From positions 1-64,000 of the forward strand of contig NZ_AQXX01000117.1 in the NCBI RefSeq assembly GCF_000376785.1: a DNA stretch of 64,000 nucleotides, written 5' to 3'. The position numbers and the translations under genes are program-made. This document shows, piece after piece, positions 9,290 through 19,357 of the stretch. Below the pieces are notes generated by a model that was given only the letters and a program-made list of their open reading frames with translations, did not search any database and was not told the DNA's origin. Source of the stretch: Hahella ganghwensis DSM 17046 (lineage in GTDB: Bacteria; Pseudomonadota; Gammaproteobacteria; Pseudomonadales; Oleiphilaceae). The number at the start of each line of letters is the position of its first letter. Position 1 is the first letter of the stretch.

Positions 9290-10270
9290 ATGGCGAAACG
9301 TCGCAAAGGTCTTCCTGTCCATGGGGTTGTCGTTTTGGACAAACCTCTGGGCATCACTTCAAATGCTGCACTGCAGAAAGTCCGCTGGTCACTGTATGCC
9401 CAAAAGGCTGGCCATACGGGGGCTCTTGATCCTCTAGCTACGGGCGTACTGCCTTTGTGCTTTGGAGAGGCAACCAAGTTTAGCCAAATATTGCTTGAGT
9501 CTGACAAGGAATATGTTACCAGGGCTAAGCTAGGTGAAACGACTACAACCTCCGATACTGAAGGAGAGTTGTTGGATCAAAGAGAAATTCCTGCCGATCT
9601 CGATACAGGTAGTCTTGAGGTTGTGCTTGATCATTTTCGGGGAGAGATTGAGCAGGTGCCTTCTATGTATTCGGCTCTCAAACATAAGGGAGTGCCTTTG
9701 TACAAACTTGCCCGAAAAGGCAAGGAAGTAGAGAGAAAGGTGCGGAAGATAAATATCTTTGAGCTGGAATTGCTGGAGCTGGATATTCCCTATATTGTTC
9801 TACGAGTCAAATGCAGCAAAGGGACCTATATCAGGAACCTGGTTGAGGATATTGGTGAAAAGCTTGGGTGTGGTGCCCATGTCGTGGAATTGCGGCGGAC
9901 AAAATGTGGTCCTTTTTCCTTGGAGCATGCTCAATCTTGGTCCATGTTTGATACTGATGAAAGGGCTTCAGAAGATTTGGTCAAAAAAATTCTGCATCCG
10001 GTAGATACTGCAGTGCAGGATTTTCCAAAATTAATCTTGAATCAAGTGGATACGGGCTCGCTTATCAGGGGCCAAACGGTTAAAATATCGCCTCCCGAAA
10101 TTCCGGACTTGTTGGCCTTAGGGAATTCCGAAAGGAAATTTCCTGTTGTGCTTCGGCTCTATCGTGAGAACGATGGGCAGTTCTTGGGATTGGGAGAAAT
10201 GAATTTGGCAAATGAACTAAGATCAGTTCGTTTGCTAAGTACAGATGTTCTTAAATTGGATCTGGCCTAA
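9290..10270 (+). CDS. truB: tRNA pseudouridine(55) synthase
   Basis: Makes pseudouridine 55 in the T-loop of elongator tRNAs. The catalytic motif [15 protein letters not shown] is intact, with the nucleophilic aspartate at residue 47. Other family segments are present: [11 protein letters not shown] near the start, [34 protein letters not shown] and [10 protein letters not shown]-terminal PUA-like region follows from about residue 250. At 326 residues it is slightly longer than the E. coli protein. It lies 59 bases after rbfA and 92 bases before rpsO. Confidence 0.96.
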   Translation: MAKRRKGLPVHGVVVLDKPLGITSNAALQKVRWSLYAQKAGHTGALDPLATGVLPLCFGEATKFSQILLESDKEYVTRAKLGETTTTSDTEGELLDQREIPADLDTGSLEVVLDHFRGEIEQVPSMYSALKHKGVPLYKLARKGKEVERKVRKINIFELELLELDIPYIVLRVKCSKGTYIRNLVEDIGEKLGCGAHVVELRRTKCGPFSLEHAQSWSMFDTDERASEDLVKKILHPVDTAVQDFPKLILNQVDTGSLIRGQTVKISPPEIPDLLALGNSERKFPVVLRLYRENDGQFLGLGEMNLANELRSVRLLSTDVLKLDLA

Positions 10271-10362
10271 AAGTCTTTTCCATAACGAGAACATACATTA
10301 GTTGGTCCGGCTGTTAATATGCATGGTCGGCACCGAATCCAGGCATATTTGGAGATAGTAAT

Positions 10363-10632
10363 ATGGCTTTGTCAGCTGTAGAAAAAGCGGAAATTCTGAA
10401 AGAATTTCAAACTAAAGAAGGTGATACTGGTTCTCCTGAAGTTCAAGTAGCTCTGTTGACTCATAATATCAACAAGCTGCAAGGTCACTTCCAGTCAAAC
10501 AAGCACGACCACCATTCTCGTCGTGGTTTGATTCGCATGGTTAACCAGCGTCGTAAATTGCTCGACTACCTGAAAGGCAAAGATGCTGATCGCTACGTAA
10601 ACCTGATTCAGAAGTTAGGTCTGCGTCGATAA
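10363..10632 (+). CDS. rpsO: 30S ribosomal protein S15
   Basis: Primary 16S rRNA-binding protein of the small subunit platform. The 89-residue product has the exact family length and motifs: [43 protein letters not shown] and the terminal KLGLRR. rpsO directly upstream of pnp is conserved in proteobacteria. The 92-base leader may hold its own promoter or S15 autoregulatory structure; I could not resolve one by eye. Confidence 0.98.
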   Translation: MALSAVEKAEILKEFQTKEGDTGSPEVQVALLTHNINKLQGHFQSNKHDHHSRRGLIRMVNQRRKLLDYLKGKDADRYVNLIQKLGLRR

Positions 10633-10922
10633 GATTGTCAGGATATTGCTGAAGATAGCGGGGTGTCGGCGAAAGTCGGGACCCCGTTGTTCTATAAGGG
10701 GCCTCCGATTTATTCGATGAGCGGTTCTGTACGGAAAGTCAGTGCAGACTATCAGTCGAACAATCGAATAAATCAAAGGTTACCTTGGAACATAGCAATA
10801 TCTGGCACTGGCAATCCTGACATCTGTCATTCGTACGAGCACAAAAAACCAATGTCCGCATTGGTACAATTTTAAAATATCGAAATTATCACTACTCAAA
10901 GTGATTCTCGTAAGGAGTCCAA
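10633..10922 (+). promoter_or_regulatory. Long structured leader of pnp
   Basis: This 290-base gap holds no convincing gene. It contains three inverted repeats: CGGGGT/ACCCCG (10659-10686), a perfect 12-bp pair GATTTATTCGAT (10707-10718) and ATCGAATAAATC (10763-10774), and ACCAATG/CATTGGT (10848-10865) with a four-base loop. In E. coli the pnp leader forms an RNase III-cleaved stem through which PNPase represses itself; the 12-bp stem here is a good candidate for the same role. The structure is seen; the regulation is inferred by analogy. Confidence 0.6.
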
Positions 10923-13031
10923 GTGAACCCAGTTACAAAAACATTTCAATATGGCAATTCCACTATCACCCTGGAAACCGGACGTGTAGCTCGTCAGGCA
11001 ACAGGGGCAGTGATGGTAACCATGGACAAAACTGTTGTCCTGGTCACTGTTGTTGGTGAAAAAGAGCCGCAAGCCGGACGTGATTTTTTCCCATTGTCTG
11101 TTCATTACCAGGAAAAAACATACGCAGCAGGTCGTATTCCTGGTGGTTATTTCAAGCGTGAAGGTCGCCCGTCTGAAAAAGAAACTCTGACCTCCCGTCT
11201 GATTGACCGTCCTATTCGTCCATTGTTCGCTGACGGATTTATGAACGAAGTACAGGTTCTCTGTACTGTGATGTCTGTTGATAAAGAGAACGATCCCGAT
11301 ATTGCCTCTATTATCGGTACCGCTGCTGCACTGGAAATTTCCGGTATTCCTTTTAACGGTCCTCTGGCGGCAGCTCGTGTTGGCTATACTGATGAAGAAG
11401 GCTACTTGCTGAATCCCAGCTTCTCAGCTCTGGAATCATCCAGGCTGGATATGGTTGTTGCCGGTACTGAAGAAGCTGTTTTGATGGTTGAATCAGAAGC
11501 TAAAGAGCTGACCGAAGATCAGATGCTGGGAGCTGTGCTGTTTGCGCATCAGGAAATGCAGTGTGTCATTGCTGAGATCAAGGAATTTGCGCAGGAAGCT
11601 GGTGCCGAGAAATGGGACTGGCAGCCAGAGGCTCCCAACACTGTTCTGGCTGAAGCACTTAAAGAGCGCTATTCAGCCGCTATCACCGAAGCATATGGCA
11701 TCAGTGAGAAGCAGGTTCGCTATGGTAAGCTGAGTGAAATCCGTCAACAGGCAGAAGCAGAGTTTGTCGGAGAAGAAGAAGGTCAGTGCGACGCTGAAGA
11801 ATTGAAGAAGTACCTCAGCAAGCTAGAAAAAAATATCGTTCGTCAGAACGTTATTGAAGGCAAACCTCGTATTGATGGTCGTGACTCAAAAACAGTTCGT
11901 CCTATCAGTGTAGAAGTTGGTGTGCTGCCTGGAGCTCACGGTTCTGCTCTGTTTACCCGTGGGGAAACTCAGGCAATCGTAACTGCTACGTTGGGTACAA
12001 TGCGTGATGCTTTACTGATTGATGCATTGGAAGGTGAACGTAAGGATCCATTCCTGTTCCACTATAACTTCCCTCCTTATTCTGTTGGTGAAACCGGACG
12101 TATTGGTGCCACTGGCCGTCGTGAAATCGGTCATGGTCGTCTGGCGCGTCGTGGCGTTCAGGCAATGATGCCGAATCAGGAAGAGTTTCCATATGTTGTT
12201 CGTGTGGTTTCTGAAATCACAGAATCCAACGGATCAAGTTCTATGGCCAGTGTTTGCGGAAGCAGCCTTGCATTGATGGACGCAGGTGTGCCTTTAAAAG
12301 CGCCTGTCGCCGGTATTGCAATGGGATTGGTCAAAGAAGGTGAAAACTTTGCAGTTTTGACTGACATTCTGGGTGATGAAGATCACCTGGGTGATATGGA
12401 CTTCAAAGTTGCTGGTACTAGCGAAGGCCTCACCGCTCTTCAGATGGATATCAAGATTAATGGTATTACTGAAGAGATCATGGAAACTGCACTGAATCAG
12501 GCTCAGGATGCACGACTGCATATCCTTGGCGAAATGAATAAAGTGATCTCTGTTTCTCGTGAGAATGTGGCTGATAACGCGCCGAAGATGGTTTCCATCC
12601 AGATTGATCCTGACAAGATTCGTGACGTTATCGGTAAGGGTGGAGCGACAATCCGTTCTATCTGTGAGGATACTGGTGCCTCTATCGATATCGAAGACAA
12701 CGGCGCTATCAAGATCTATGCAGAAACGAAAGTGGCGGCTGATGAAGCTATCTACCGCATCACCGAAATTACTGCAGAAGCGGAAGTTAACAAAGTCTAC
12801 AAAGGTAAGGTTGAGCGTATCGTCGACTTTGGTGCCTTCGTAAACATTCTTCCTGGCAAAGATGGTTTGGTTCATATTTCTCAAATTGCGCAGGAGCGAG
12901 TTGAGAACGTGACTGATTACCTGAAAGAAGGCCAGGAAGTGGTTGTTAAGGTGTTGGATGTTGATGCACGTGGTCGTGTAAAACTGTCCATGAAGGAAGT
13001 GACCGAAGAAGAAAAAGCCCAGTTTGCCTGA
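10923..13031 (+). CDS. pnp: Polyribonucleotide nucleotidyltransferase (PNPase)
   Basis: Phosphorolytic 3'-to-5' exoribonuclease of the RNA degradosome. The 702-residue protein has two RNase PH domains (about 1-150 and 310-540, with [20 protein letters not shown] and [13 protein letters not shown]), an alpha-helical linker, a KH domain with [17 protein letters not shown], and a C-terminal S1 domain with [13 protein letters not shown]. The start is GTG at 10923, preceded by AAGGAG with a 5-base gap. The tail after S1 is short. A bidirectional terminator follows directly. Confidence 0.97.
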   Translation: MNPVTKTFQYGNSTITLETGRVARQATGAVMVTMDKTVVLVTVVGEKEPQAGRDFFPLSVHYQEKTYAAGRIPGGYFKREGRPSEKETLTSRLIDRPIRPLFADGFMNEVQVLCTVMSVDKENDPDIASIIGTAAALEISGIPFNGPLAAARVGYTDEEGYLLNPSFSALESSRLDMVVAGTEEAVLMVESEAKELTEDQMLGAVLFAHQEMQCVIAEIKEFAQEAGAEKWDWQPEAPNTVLAEALKERYSAAITEAYGISEKQVRYGKLSEIRQQAEAEFVGEEEGQCDAEELKKYLSKLEKNIVRQNVIEGKPRIDGRDSKTVRPISVEVGVLPGAHGSALFTRGETQAIVTATLGTMRDALLIDALEGERKDPFLFHYNFPPYSVGETGRIGATGRREIGHGRLARRGVQAMMPNQEEFPYVVRVVSEITESNGSSSMASVCGSSLALMDAGVPLKAPVAGIAMGLVKEGENFAVLTDILGDEDHLGDMDFKVAGTSEGLTALQMDIKINGITEEIMETALNQAQDARLHILGEMNKVISVSRENVADNAPKMVSIQIDPDKIRDVIGKGGATIRSICEDTGASIDIEDNGAIKIYAETKVAADEAIYRITEITAEAEVNKVYKGKVERIVDFGAFVNILPGKDGLVHISQIAQERVENVTDYLKEGQEVVVKVLDVDARGRVKLSMKEVTEEEKAQFA

Positions 13032-13049
13032 TCGTATTCGGTGTTAAAG

Positions 13050-13076
13050 AAAGCCGCGATTTATCGCGGCTTTTTT
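13050..13076. terminator. Bidirectional terminator between pnp and the opposing hydrolase gene
   Basis: GCCGCGA (13053-13059) pairs with TCGCGGC (13064-13070) around a TTTA loop, with A's before and six T's after, so it can work on both strands. The stop codon of the opposing gene lies in the loop itself (13061-13063), so the hairpin includes that gene's end. Confidence 0.88.
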
Positions 13077-13906
13077 GTTTGTGATTCAGCCATGAATTCA
13101 AGTAAGGCCTGTTGATTTGAGCGCACCATAAAAGTATACCCGTGTGGCGTGTCGGTAATGAGTCTGGATTTTGGAGGGCTGGAGGCTGTGTAAAGGTCCT
13201 GGCCGTGAGAGAAGGGAATCACTTCATCACGAGTGCTGTGTATCAGGAATTTCGGAAGGCCCTTGAGTTGTGCCAGGTTATCATCCGGATCTGGGCCTGA
13301 AATAACTATCCAGCTTAGTGGATATTGGAAAGCCCAGGTGATCCAGGCGGCGGAGAGCTTTTCTCTGGCAATTCTTTGATAGCTGGCAAATGAGGCATCG
13401 ATTATAAGACCGTTAATCTGAGCTGCCACTGCAGGTCGTTGGGCGACAAATCCACTGGCGAGAGCCCCACCAAGGCTTTGCCCTACGATAAAAATGGATC
13501 CACTTTCTCTTTCATTAAGCCAGTCATAGGCGGCCTGTGCATCCAGAAAGGACTTATCGACAGTCGGTGCTCCCGGTGATTTGCCGAATCCTCTGTAGTC
13601 AAATATAAGAAGGTTATATCCATACTGGTTTAGCCAGGCCAGATTAATAACATGACTGGATAGGTTTTGAGCATTGCCATGAAAAAACAATACAGAACCC
13701 TTGGTTTGTCTAGTCTTGGCAGGCAACCACCAGGCATGAATTTGGCCGCCATCTTCCGTATCCAGAAACAAGGCTTGATAATCAGGGTTTAGTTCTTCGG
13801 GTGATGAATACTGTTTCTGGTCCGGATAAAAAAATACGCTACTACATCCGGTCAATAACAGTATTGTTAAGAGGCTCGCTAATAATCGAGCGTTAGAAAT
13901 AACCAT
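13061..13906 (-). CDS. Alpha/beta hydrolase lipoprotein
   Basis: Serine hydrolase of unknown substrate, probably anchored in the envelope. From the ATG at 13906 the protein has 281 residues, with a hydrophobic signal and lipobox LLTGC near residue 21. It then shows HGNAQ (oxyanion region), DYRGFGKSPG, the nucleophile motif GQSLGG, the acid in STRDEVIPF and the catalytic His in DTPHGYTF. A longer start at 13939 would put 11 polar residues before the signal, so I prefer the shorter one. It overlaps the end of the upstream DUF4105 gene by 14 bases, suggesting translational coupling. Substrate cannot be assigned. Confidence 0.85.
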   Translation of the reverse strand: MVISNARLLASLLTILLLTGCSSVFFYPDQKQYSSPEELNPDYQALFLDTEDGGQIHAWWLPAKTRQTKGSVLFFHGNAQNLSSHVINLAWLNQYGYNLLIFDYRGFGKSPGAPTVDKSFLDAQAAYDWLNERESGSIFIVGQSLGGALASGFVAQRPAVAAQINGLIIDASFASYQRIAREKLSAAWITWAFQYPLSWIVISGPDPDDNLAQLKGLPKFLIHSTRDEVIPFSHGQDLYTASSPPKSRLITDTPHGYTFMVRSNQQALLEFMAESQTKKPR

Positions 13907-15824
13907 ACCAGCCCAGTCCAATATCCATTTCACTGTCATATTTAGAATGCATGTCGGTCATGCGGAGTTGAAGTGCATGATGCTCATTAATGGAGAAGCT
14001 CAACTTTGCCTCAACAAATCGACGGTCTTCATTATCATTTAAACTATCGAAGCGTTGCTCAGCCGAGACGAGCAGCCGAACACTCTTACTTTGGTAACTG
14101 GTCTGTATCAGAGCACCGCCTTCCAGCATGCCTCCGCTCGGTAATAGCTTAGACGGCTCAGCTGAGGCTGTCAGTGCCGCGGTCGCCAGAGCAGGACCTA
14201 CCTGATAGGTAAGGCCAGCAAAACCATCCACATAAGGCGACAGGTGCCTCTGTTCGCCTGATATCCAGGATCTCCGCGCGCCACCTCCCGCTTTCCAGGA
14301 CAATGGAGAGAAGAACCGATCCCGGGGGGTGAGGGAGATAATTTCAACAAATTTAAATTGCTCCAGCTGTAACTCATTATTGTGTGTGTACCAGCGTGCC
14401 TGAGTGTTAAAAAACTGAAGATGGGCTCCTTTTCGATATCCTGGCAGGGGGTCGTCCAGGTCATGATAAGCGGGGCGCCACTCAACTGCGACGTAATGGT
14501 TATCTCCAAACTGGCCACCGAAAAGGCCGAATCTTAGAGTATCGTGCCCCTCGTCATCACGAATCCCCGGAGTTGGAGGAGATCTCGGGGTTGTCTGTAA
14601 TTTGATTTCTCCGCGCTTTTTCAGCAAAGCGAAAGATACCGGCGCAGAGATTTCCCGGGGGAGTTTTTCATCAATTGTCCTGAATTGCTGTAACTCGTAG
14701 GCAGTTTCCAGACTGTTGGCCTGATCTTCATCCGACATGGGGGCCGGTAGGTCAAAGTCCATTTCCAGATAGCTTTCAACAGCATCCTTTTGAGAAGGGG
14801 ATAGTTCGTTAAGTTGATATTTGATGATGGATGATGTCGATGGGCGATACTGAATGTTGCTGACAATGCCTTTATCAACAACCACGCGCACGGTATCCGA
14901 GGGTATGGCTCTTAGTGTGGGAAGTGCGTCAGTCAGTTCAATGCCAGGCCTTGCAACATCAATAAGGGTAAACAGTCGATATGCGCAGTTCTCGTCGAAG
15001 AAGTAATAGTCGAATCGGATATCTTTGATTTCCCAGGTATGCAGAAGTAGTGTTCTGACTTCCTCTGAAGAGAGGTCGAGTCGGTATTCCCAAAGGTCTC
15101 GGTTTTCAATGTCACTGTAGAGCTTCAGTTTCTGATAATAGGGCTCTACTGTTGTAATGCCGGGATAGCCACCGAAGATACCTCTGTATGCGAACATCAA
15201 CTCGTTATCATGTGCTTCAGCATTGGCCGCATAGCTGATCGTGCGTGCCAGCAAGAGGTTATCAGCTCCCATGCCGGCCGGGTCTACCCGTAAGAAGGTG
15301 TGGCCGAACATTGAGGAGGGACTGTTGAGATAAGAAGCAGCGAATACCAGAGTAATATGTTCGGCATTCAGTTGTTGCAGCCAGTCCTCAAGTTCCGGAC
15401 ATGAAGTATTGGGGAGAGCTTGGGTCGGCGCAAGGGCTTTTCTGAGCCATTGGTATCTCGCAGGGAAGCGGCAGGCTGGAGAGACAGAATCAGAAGCAAC
15501 CGATATATTGGTGTCGTTAATTGCTTTAATAAATGCTTTCAGCTCGTCTTTGGCATCACGATCTCCGGTAGGAGAATAGAAAAAGCGTGGGTCATCTGCC
15601 TGGGACCTGAAGGTATTGGTAAATATTCCCTGCCGGTAATGGAGAAGGTTATACCAGGCTTTCGAACTGGCGAGAGATGTCAGTGTATCTTCATCCAGAT
15701 TAATTTCTGCCAGAGACAGGCTCGGGATTAAAGTCAAAAAGCTGATGATGAAGCATCGGGCAAGGGTGGTAACCTGGGTGAACAAATTCAGGGTCCTTCT
15801 TGGCACTGTAGAAAAATTACTCAA
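13893..15824 (-). CDS. DUF4105 (Lnb-like) envelope protein
   Basis: A 643-residue exported protein. An N-terminal signal (hydrophobic about 24-38, ending SLSLAE) precedes a DUF4105/Lnb periplasmic domain (about 140-330). The likely catalytic pair is visible: His175 in SMFGHTFLRVD and Cys280 in FFDENCAYRL, with FAYRGIFGGYPG between. The C-terminal half is beta-rich with alternating aromatic residues and ends in WYGYF, like an outer-membrane barrel. From memory, the Lnb family was described as a lipoprotein N-acyltransferase in Bdellovibrio, so an acyltransferase or protease-like role is possible. It is followed, with a 14-base overlap, by a lipoprotein hydrolase gene. Confidence 0.8.
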   Translation of the reverse strand: MSNFSTVPRRTLNLFTQVTTLARCFIISFLTLIPSLSLAEINLDEDTLTSLASSKAWYNLLHYRQGIFTNTFRSQADDPRFFYSPTGDRDAKDELKAFIKAINDTNISVASDSVSPACRFPARYQWLRKALAPTQALPNTSCPELEDWLQQLNAEHITLVFAASYLNSPSSMFGHTFLRVDPAGMGADNLLLARTISYAANAEAHDNELMFAYRGIFGGYPGITTVEPYYQKLKLYSDIENRDLWEYRLDLSSEEVRTLLLHTWEIKDIRFDYYFFDENCAYRLFTLIDVARPGIELTDALPTLRAIPSDTVRVVVDKGIVSNIQYRPSTSSIIKYQLNELSPSQKDAVESYLEMDFDLPAPMSDEDQANSLETAYELQQFRTIDEKLPREISAPVSFALLKKRGEIKLQTTPRSPPTPGIRDDEGHDTLRFGLFGGQFGDNHYVAVEWRPAYHDLDDPLPGYRKGAHLQFFNTQARWYTHNNELQLEQFKFVEIISLTPRDRFFSPLSWKAGGGARRSWISGEQRHLSPYVDGFAGLTYQVGPALATAALTASAEPSKLLPSGGMLEGGALIQTSYQSKSVRLLVSAEQRFDSLNDNEDRRFVEAKLSFSINEHHALQLRMTDMHSKYDSEMDIGLGWYGYF

Positions 15825-15893
15825 AGTTGCTGGAGATAATCAGACTTCGAATTCTATAAATGAAAGATTACACAAATAGCGGATTGTACAGAC

Positions 15894-15921
15894 AAAAAAA
15901 GAGGCGCATAAAGCGCCTCTT
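15894..15921 (-). terminator. Intrinsic terminator of the DUF3015 gene
   Basis: GAGGCGC (15901-15907) pairs with GCGCCTC (15913-15919). On the minus strand the stem is followed by seven T's (15894-15900). It lies 38 bases after the DUF3015 stop codon, separating that gene from the DUF4105 gene. Confidence 0.88.
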
Positions 15922-15958
15922 CGATTAAATGTCAGTAAACCTTTTCAGGTAAGTACTG

Positions 15959-16432
15959 TTAGCCCAGGTATTTAGCCAGGCTTTGGTCTTGACCCATGAT
16001 TTCAGCCAGGTTGCTGATCACTTCTGAGGAAGTGATTTCATCGCTGGTATAAATCTGATCAAAGTTAGTTTGAACAGTCTGCTTGAACAGGTCGCGATCA
16101 GCGCCTTCGATGTTCATCAGGGTCGCCAGTGTTTCAATGTGCTCACCGCTGCCACGGCTCATGTCGCGAGCGACTTTTTCCATGTTTTCATCAACAAATA
16201 CTGATGCCATGGAGGTTACAGGCTGGTTAGCATTACAGCCTAGAGTACCGGTGGTCATACCGAAAGTCTGGTTACCAAGAGTACCGTTAGTAGTTGCTGC
16301 CAGAACGTGAGGTCCTACACCTGATTGTCCTTTGAAAATCATGGAGCCCACGCCACAACCTGGGCCACCGTCGGCAACTGCGAAACCTGACACAGACACA
16401 GCAAGTGCAGCGGCTATCCAATGTTTCTTCAT
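15959..16432 (-). CDS. DUF3015 family exported protein
   Basis: Small exported protein of unknown function. From the ATG at 16432 it has 157 residues, with a clear signal peptide (MKKHWIAAALAV...GFAVA) and a mature part starting DGGPGCGVGSMIFKGQSG, the typical DUF3015 opening, then ATTNGTLGNQTFGMTTGTLGC. AAGGAG lies 7 bases before this ATG; the 26 extra residues of the longer frame lack signal-peptide character. The mature protein has two Cys that could form a disulfide. It has its own terminator and seems to be a single-gene unit. Confidence 0.88.
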   Translation of the reverse strand: MKKHWIAAALAVSVSGFAVADGGPGCGVGSMIFKGQSGVGPHVLAATTNGTLGNQTFGMTTGTLGCNANQPVTSMASVFVDENMEKVARDMSRGSGEHIETLATLMNIEGADRDLFKQTVQTNFDQIYTSDEITSSEVISNLAEIMGQDQSLAKYLG

Positions 16433-16600
16433 TCTCGTCTCCTTAAGTTCTTTTTTCGTGATTGGCATTAACAAGGCCAGAAAATACTCGCTAGTGTCCT
16501 CTTCGAGCACTAGACTTTAGTCATTGAAGCAATAGTTCGGCTAAAGCGCAAGTAAGCCATATTGGCTATAAACAACATTTTGTTCTTTAACCGATGCCTC

Positions 16601-17302
16601 TTAACCTCCGAGATATGCCTTGCGAACGTCTTCGTTAACCAGCAGGTTAGCTCCGGTATCTTCCATTACAACTTTACCATTTTCAAGCACATAGCCGCGA
16701 TCAGCCAACTTCAGTGCCTGGTTAGCGTTCTGCTCAACCAAAAATATGGTCATGCCTTCCTCGCGCAATTGGGAAATGGTGTCGAAAATCTGATTGATAA
16801 TAATCGGCGCCAGACCCAGTGAAGGCTCGTCCAATAACAGCAATTTGGGGTGGCTCATTAAGGCTCTGCCGATAGCCAGCATCTGCTGTTCACCACCGGA
16901 CATCGTACCTCCTCGCTGACTTTGACGCTCTTTGAGTCTAGGGAAGAGTTCAAAGACATAGTCCAGGGTCTTGTAAAAATCTTCCTTGGGAGTAAAGAAG
17001 CCGCCCATATGCAGGTTTTCAGTGACCGTCAGGCCCGGGAATATGCGGCGTCCTTCTGGAACGACGGCAATGCCACTGCGCATGATGTCTGCGGTTGGCT
17101 TATGGGTGATGTCCTCTCCCCGGAACATGACTTTTCCGCTGGAAGCCCTCGGGTCTCCGCACAGGGTCATCAGAAGGGTGGTCTTGCCGGCACCATTGGC
17201 ACCGATCAGTGTGACAATCTCACCCTCATTAACATTCAGGCTGATGCCGTGAAGCGCTTCAATCTTACCGTAGTGAGTATGAATATTTTCAAATGACAAC
17301 AT
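16601..17302 (-). CDS. livF: Branched-chain amino acid ABC transporter ATPase LivF
   Basis: One of two cytosolic ATPases driving Leu/Ile/Val import. The 233-residue product carries Walker A GANGAGKTT, the signature MSGGEQQMLAIGRAL, Walker B LLLLDEPSLGLAP and the switch His in FLVEQNA. VPEGRRIFPGLTV is typical of LivF. Its ATG overlaps the livG stop (TAATG), so translation is coupled. It is the last gene of livJHMGF. Confidence 0.96.
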   Translation of the reverse strand: MLSFENIHTHYGKIEALHGISLNVNEGEIVTLIGANGAGKTTLLMTLCGDPRASSGKVMFRGEDITHKPTADIMRSGIAVVPEGRRIFPGLTVTENLHMGGFFTPKEDFYKTLDYVFELFPRLKERQSQRGGTMSGGEQQMLAIGRALMSHPKLLLLDEPSLGLAPIIINQIFDTISQLREEGMTIFLVEQNANQALKLADRGYVLENGKVVMEDTGANLLVNEDVRKAYLGG

Positions 17303-18057
17303 TATTCTTCTCCCAGGTAAGCCTTGATGACTTCCGGATTTGATTTGATTTCATCCGGTGTTCCCTGTGCCAAAGGTGTACCCTGGCTAACTACGTAAAT
17401 TCGATCAGAAATGCCCATGACCAAGCCCATATCGTGCTCGATCAGCAGTACTGATACGTTGTAGTCATGTTTCAGGCTGACAATCAGTTCGTCCAGATCG
17501 CGAGTTTCTTTGGGGTTCAGGCCAGCTGCCGGCTCGTCCAGCATCAGCATATCCGGTTCTGTTACCATGCAGCGGGCAATTTCCAGACGCCGTTGCTGAC
17601 CGTATGCCAGATTGCCTGCTTCTCTGTTAGCCATAGGAAGAAGGTCAACCTTTTTCAACCAATATGCTGCACGCTCCATAGCCTCACTTTCTTTCTTTCG
17701 GAAAGAAGGGGTTTTCAGCAATCCTGATAAAAGGTTGGTATTAACGTGACGATGCTGAGCTACCAGTAGGTTTTCAATCACCGTCATGCTGTTAAATAGA
17801 CGCACGTGCTGGAAGGTTCTGACCATTCCCAAACGTGAAATCTTGAAGTCCGGCATGCCTTGAATGGCTTTGCCCTGAAACTTGATATCGCCGGAAGTGG
17901 GCTTATAAAAACCGCTGATACAGTTAAATACAGTGGTTTTTCCTGCGCCGTTTGGTCCTATGATGGAGATGATTTCCCGCTCATTGACATCGAGAGAAAC
18001 ACCGTTCACCGCCAACAGGCCACCAAAGCGCATCGATAATCCGCGTACACTTAACAT
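17302..18057 (-). CDS. livG: Branched-chain amino acid ABC transporter ATPase LivG
   Basis: The second ATPase of the transporter, 251 residues. Motifs seen: GPNGAGKTTVFNCISGFY (Walker A region), MVRTFQHVRLFNSMTV (characteristic of LivG), AYGQQRRLEIAR (signature), MLMLDEPAAGLNPKE (Walker B) and LLIEHDMGLVM. It lies 4 bases after livM and overlaps livF by one base. Confidence 0.96.
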   Translation of the reverse strand: MLSVRGLSMRFGGLLAVNGVSLDVNEREIISIIGPNGAGKTTVFNCISGFYKPTSGDIKFQGKAIQGMPDFKISRLGMVRTFQHVRLFNSMTVIENLLVAQHRHVNTNLLSGLLKTPSFRKKESEAMERAAYWLKKVDLLPMANREAGNLAYGQQRRLEIARCMVTEPDMLMLDEPAAGLNPKETRDLDELIVSLKHDYNVSVLLIEHDMGLVMGISDRIYVVSQGTPLAQGTPDEIKSNPEVIKAYLGEE

Positions 18058-18061
18058 CAGT

Positions 18062-19357
18062 TTACTCCTGTTTCAGTTCGATATGGGGGCGCTTCATGGG
18101 GAGAAGTCCCTGTGGGCTCCAGATCATCATGAGCACCATCATCAAGCCGAACATGAGTTCGCGGTATTCCTGGAACTCACGAGCAAGTTCCGGAAGAATT
18201 GTGATCAGAATCGCCGCCAGAATAACACCGATTTGTGACCCCATACCGCCCAATACAACAATCGCCAGAATGATGACGGATTCCTTGAATACGAATGATT
18301 CAGGGTTAATAAAGCCTTGACGGGCCGCGAAGAAGCAACCTGCGAAACCTGCGAATGCTGCACCGATCGTAAAGGCTGAAAGCTTGATCGCCGTACGGTT
18401 CAGGCCAAGGGAGCGACATGCGATTTCGTCTTCACGAAGCGCTTCCCAGGCGCGCCCAACCGGCATTCTCATCAAACGACGGATAACATACAGGGTAAAG
18501 AACACCAGCACCAAAGCGAGAAGGTAAAGGAAAACAACCTTCATAGCCGGATCATAGGAAATGCCAAAGAATTCGTGAAAGGGGACGTTGCCTTCACTGG
18601 CCCGGCGTGAGAACTCAAGACCGATGATGGAAACGTCTGGTTCTGTCTGGATAGCAGGCAGGGTTGGCTTGGGGATTCCACCGATACCGTTAGGACCATT
18701 GGTCAGCTCGGTCAGGTTGTTCAGAAGAATACGGATAATTTCACCGAAGCCCAGAGTGACGATCGCAAGATAGTCGCCCCGTAAACGGAGAACCGGGAAG
18801 CCAAGAACAAAACCGAACAGTGCTGCGAGCAGGCCACCAAGCGGTAAGCATGCCCAGAATGACCAGCCCAGGTTTTCGGCCAGCAGGGCGTAGGTGTAAG
18901 CACCAACTGCATAGAAAGCTACATAACCCAGATCCAGTAGACCGGCAAGACCGACAACAATGTTAAGGCCAAGACCAAGCATGATGTAAATCAATACCAG
19001 GGTGGCGAGGTCTGTTGCGCCGCGCTCCATCATAAACGGCCAAAGCAGTGCAACGACAACAACGAAAAGAACACCTGGCTTTACCAGCTTTGCCCGGTTT
19101 TCTTCTGCGGGCAGCAGATTGCTGATCGTGCCAGGCTTAGGTTTGACTTTGCTGAGTTGGCCGAGAATCTGTTCTTTGAAAAGCTGAACAAAGAATACTG
19201 CCAAGACACCAATGGCGACGTAAGACAGAGTAGTCGCTGAAGACGATGCCAGAATCAGACTGACCCCTTCAGTCGTCAGCTGTAGACCTAATAGCGGAAA
19301 TGCCAGAATAAAAGTAACGCCGGCTGCAAAGAAAGCCGATGACAGGTTGCTTCTCAT
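18062..19357 (-). CDS. livM: Branched-chain amino acid ABC transporter permease LivM
   Basis: Inner-membrane permease, 431 residues with about ten hydrophobic segments. Family signatures are [36 protein letters not shown] and the ATPase-contacting loop [20 protein letters not shown]-like segment (read here as [16 protein letters not shown]). The N-terminal extension of about 110 residues, with two extra hydrophobic stretches, matches the longer proteobacterial LivM form. The livH stop and livM start overlap (TGATG). Confidence 0.95.
   Translation of the reverse strand: MRSNLSSAFFAAGVTFILAFPLLGLQLTTEGVSLILASSSATTLSYVAIGVLAVFFVQLFKEQILGQLSKVKPKPGTISNLLPAEENRAKLVKPGVLFVVVVALLWPFMMERGATDLATLVLIYIMLGLGLNIVVGLAGLLDLGYVAFYAVGAYTYALLAENLGWSFWACLPLGGLLAALFGFVLGFPVLRLRGDYLAIVTLGFGEIIRILLNNLTELTNGPNGIGGIPKPTLPAIQTEPDVSIIGLEFSRRASEGNVPFHEFFGISYDPAMKVVFLYLLALVLVFFTLYVIRRLMRMPVGRAWEALREDEIACRSLGLNRTAIKLSAFTIGAAFAGFAGCFFAARQGFINPESFVFKESVIILAIVVLGGMGSQIGVILAAILITILPELAREFQEYRELMFGLMMVLMMIWSPQGLLPMKRPHIELKQE

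Noticed and set aside
10663-10875. 70-codon frame in the rpsO-pnp gap
   Set aside because: It spans all three leader stems, has no ribosome-binding site and no recognisable pattern.
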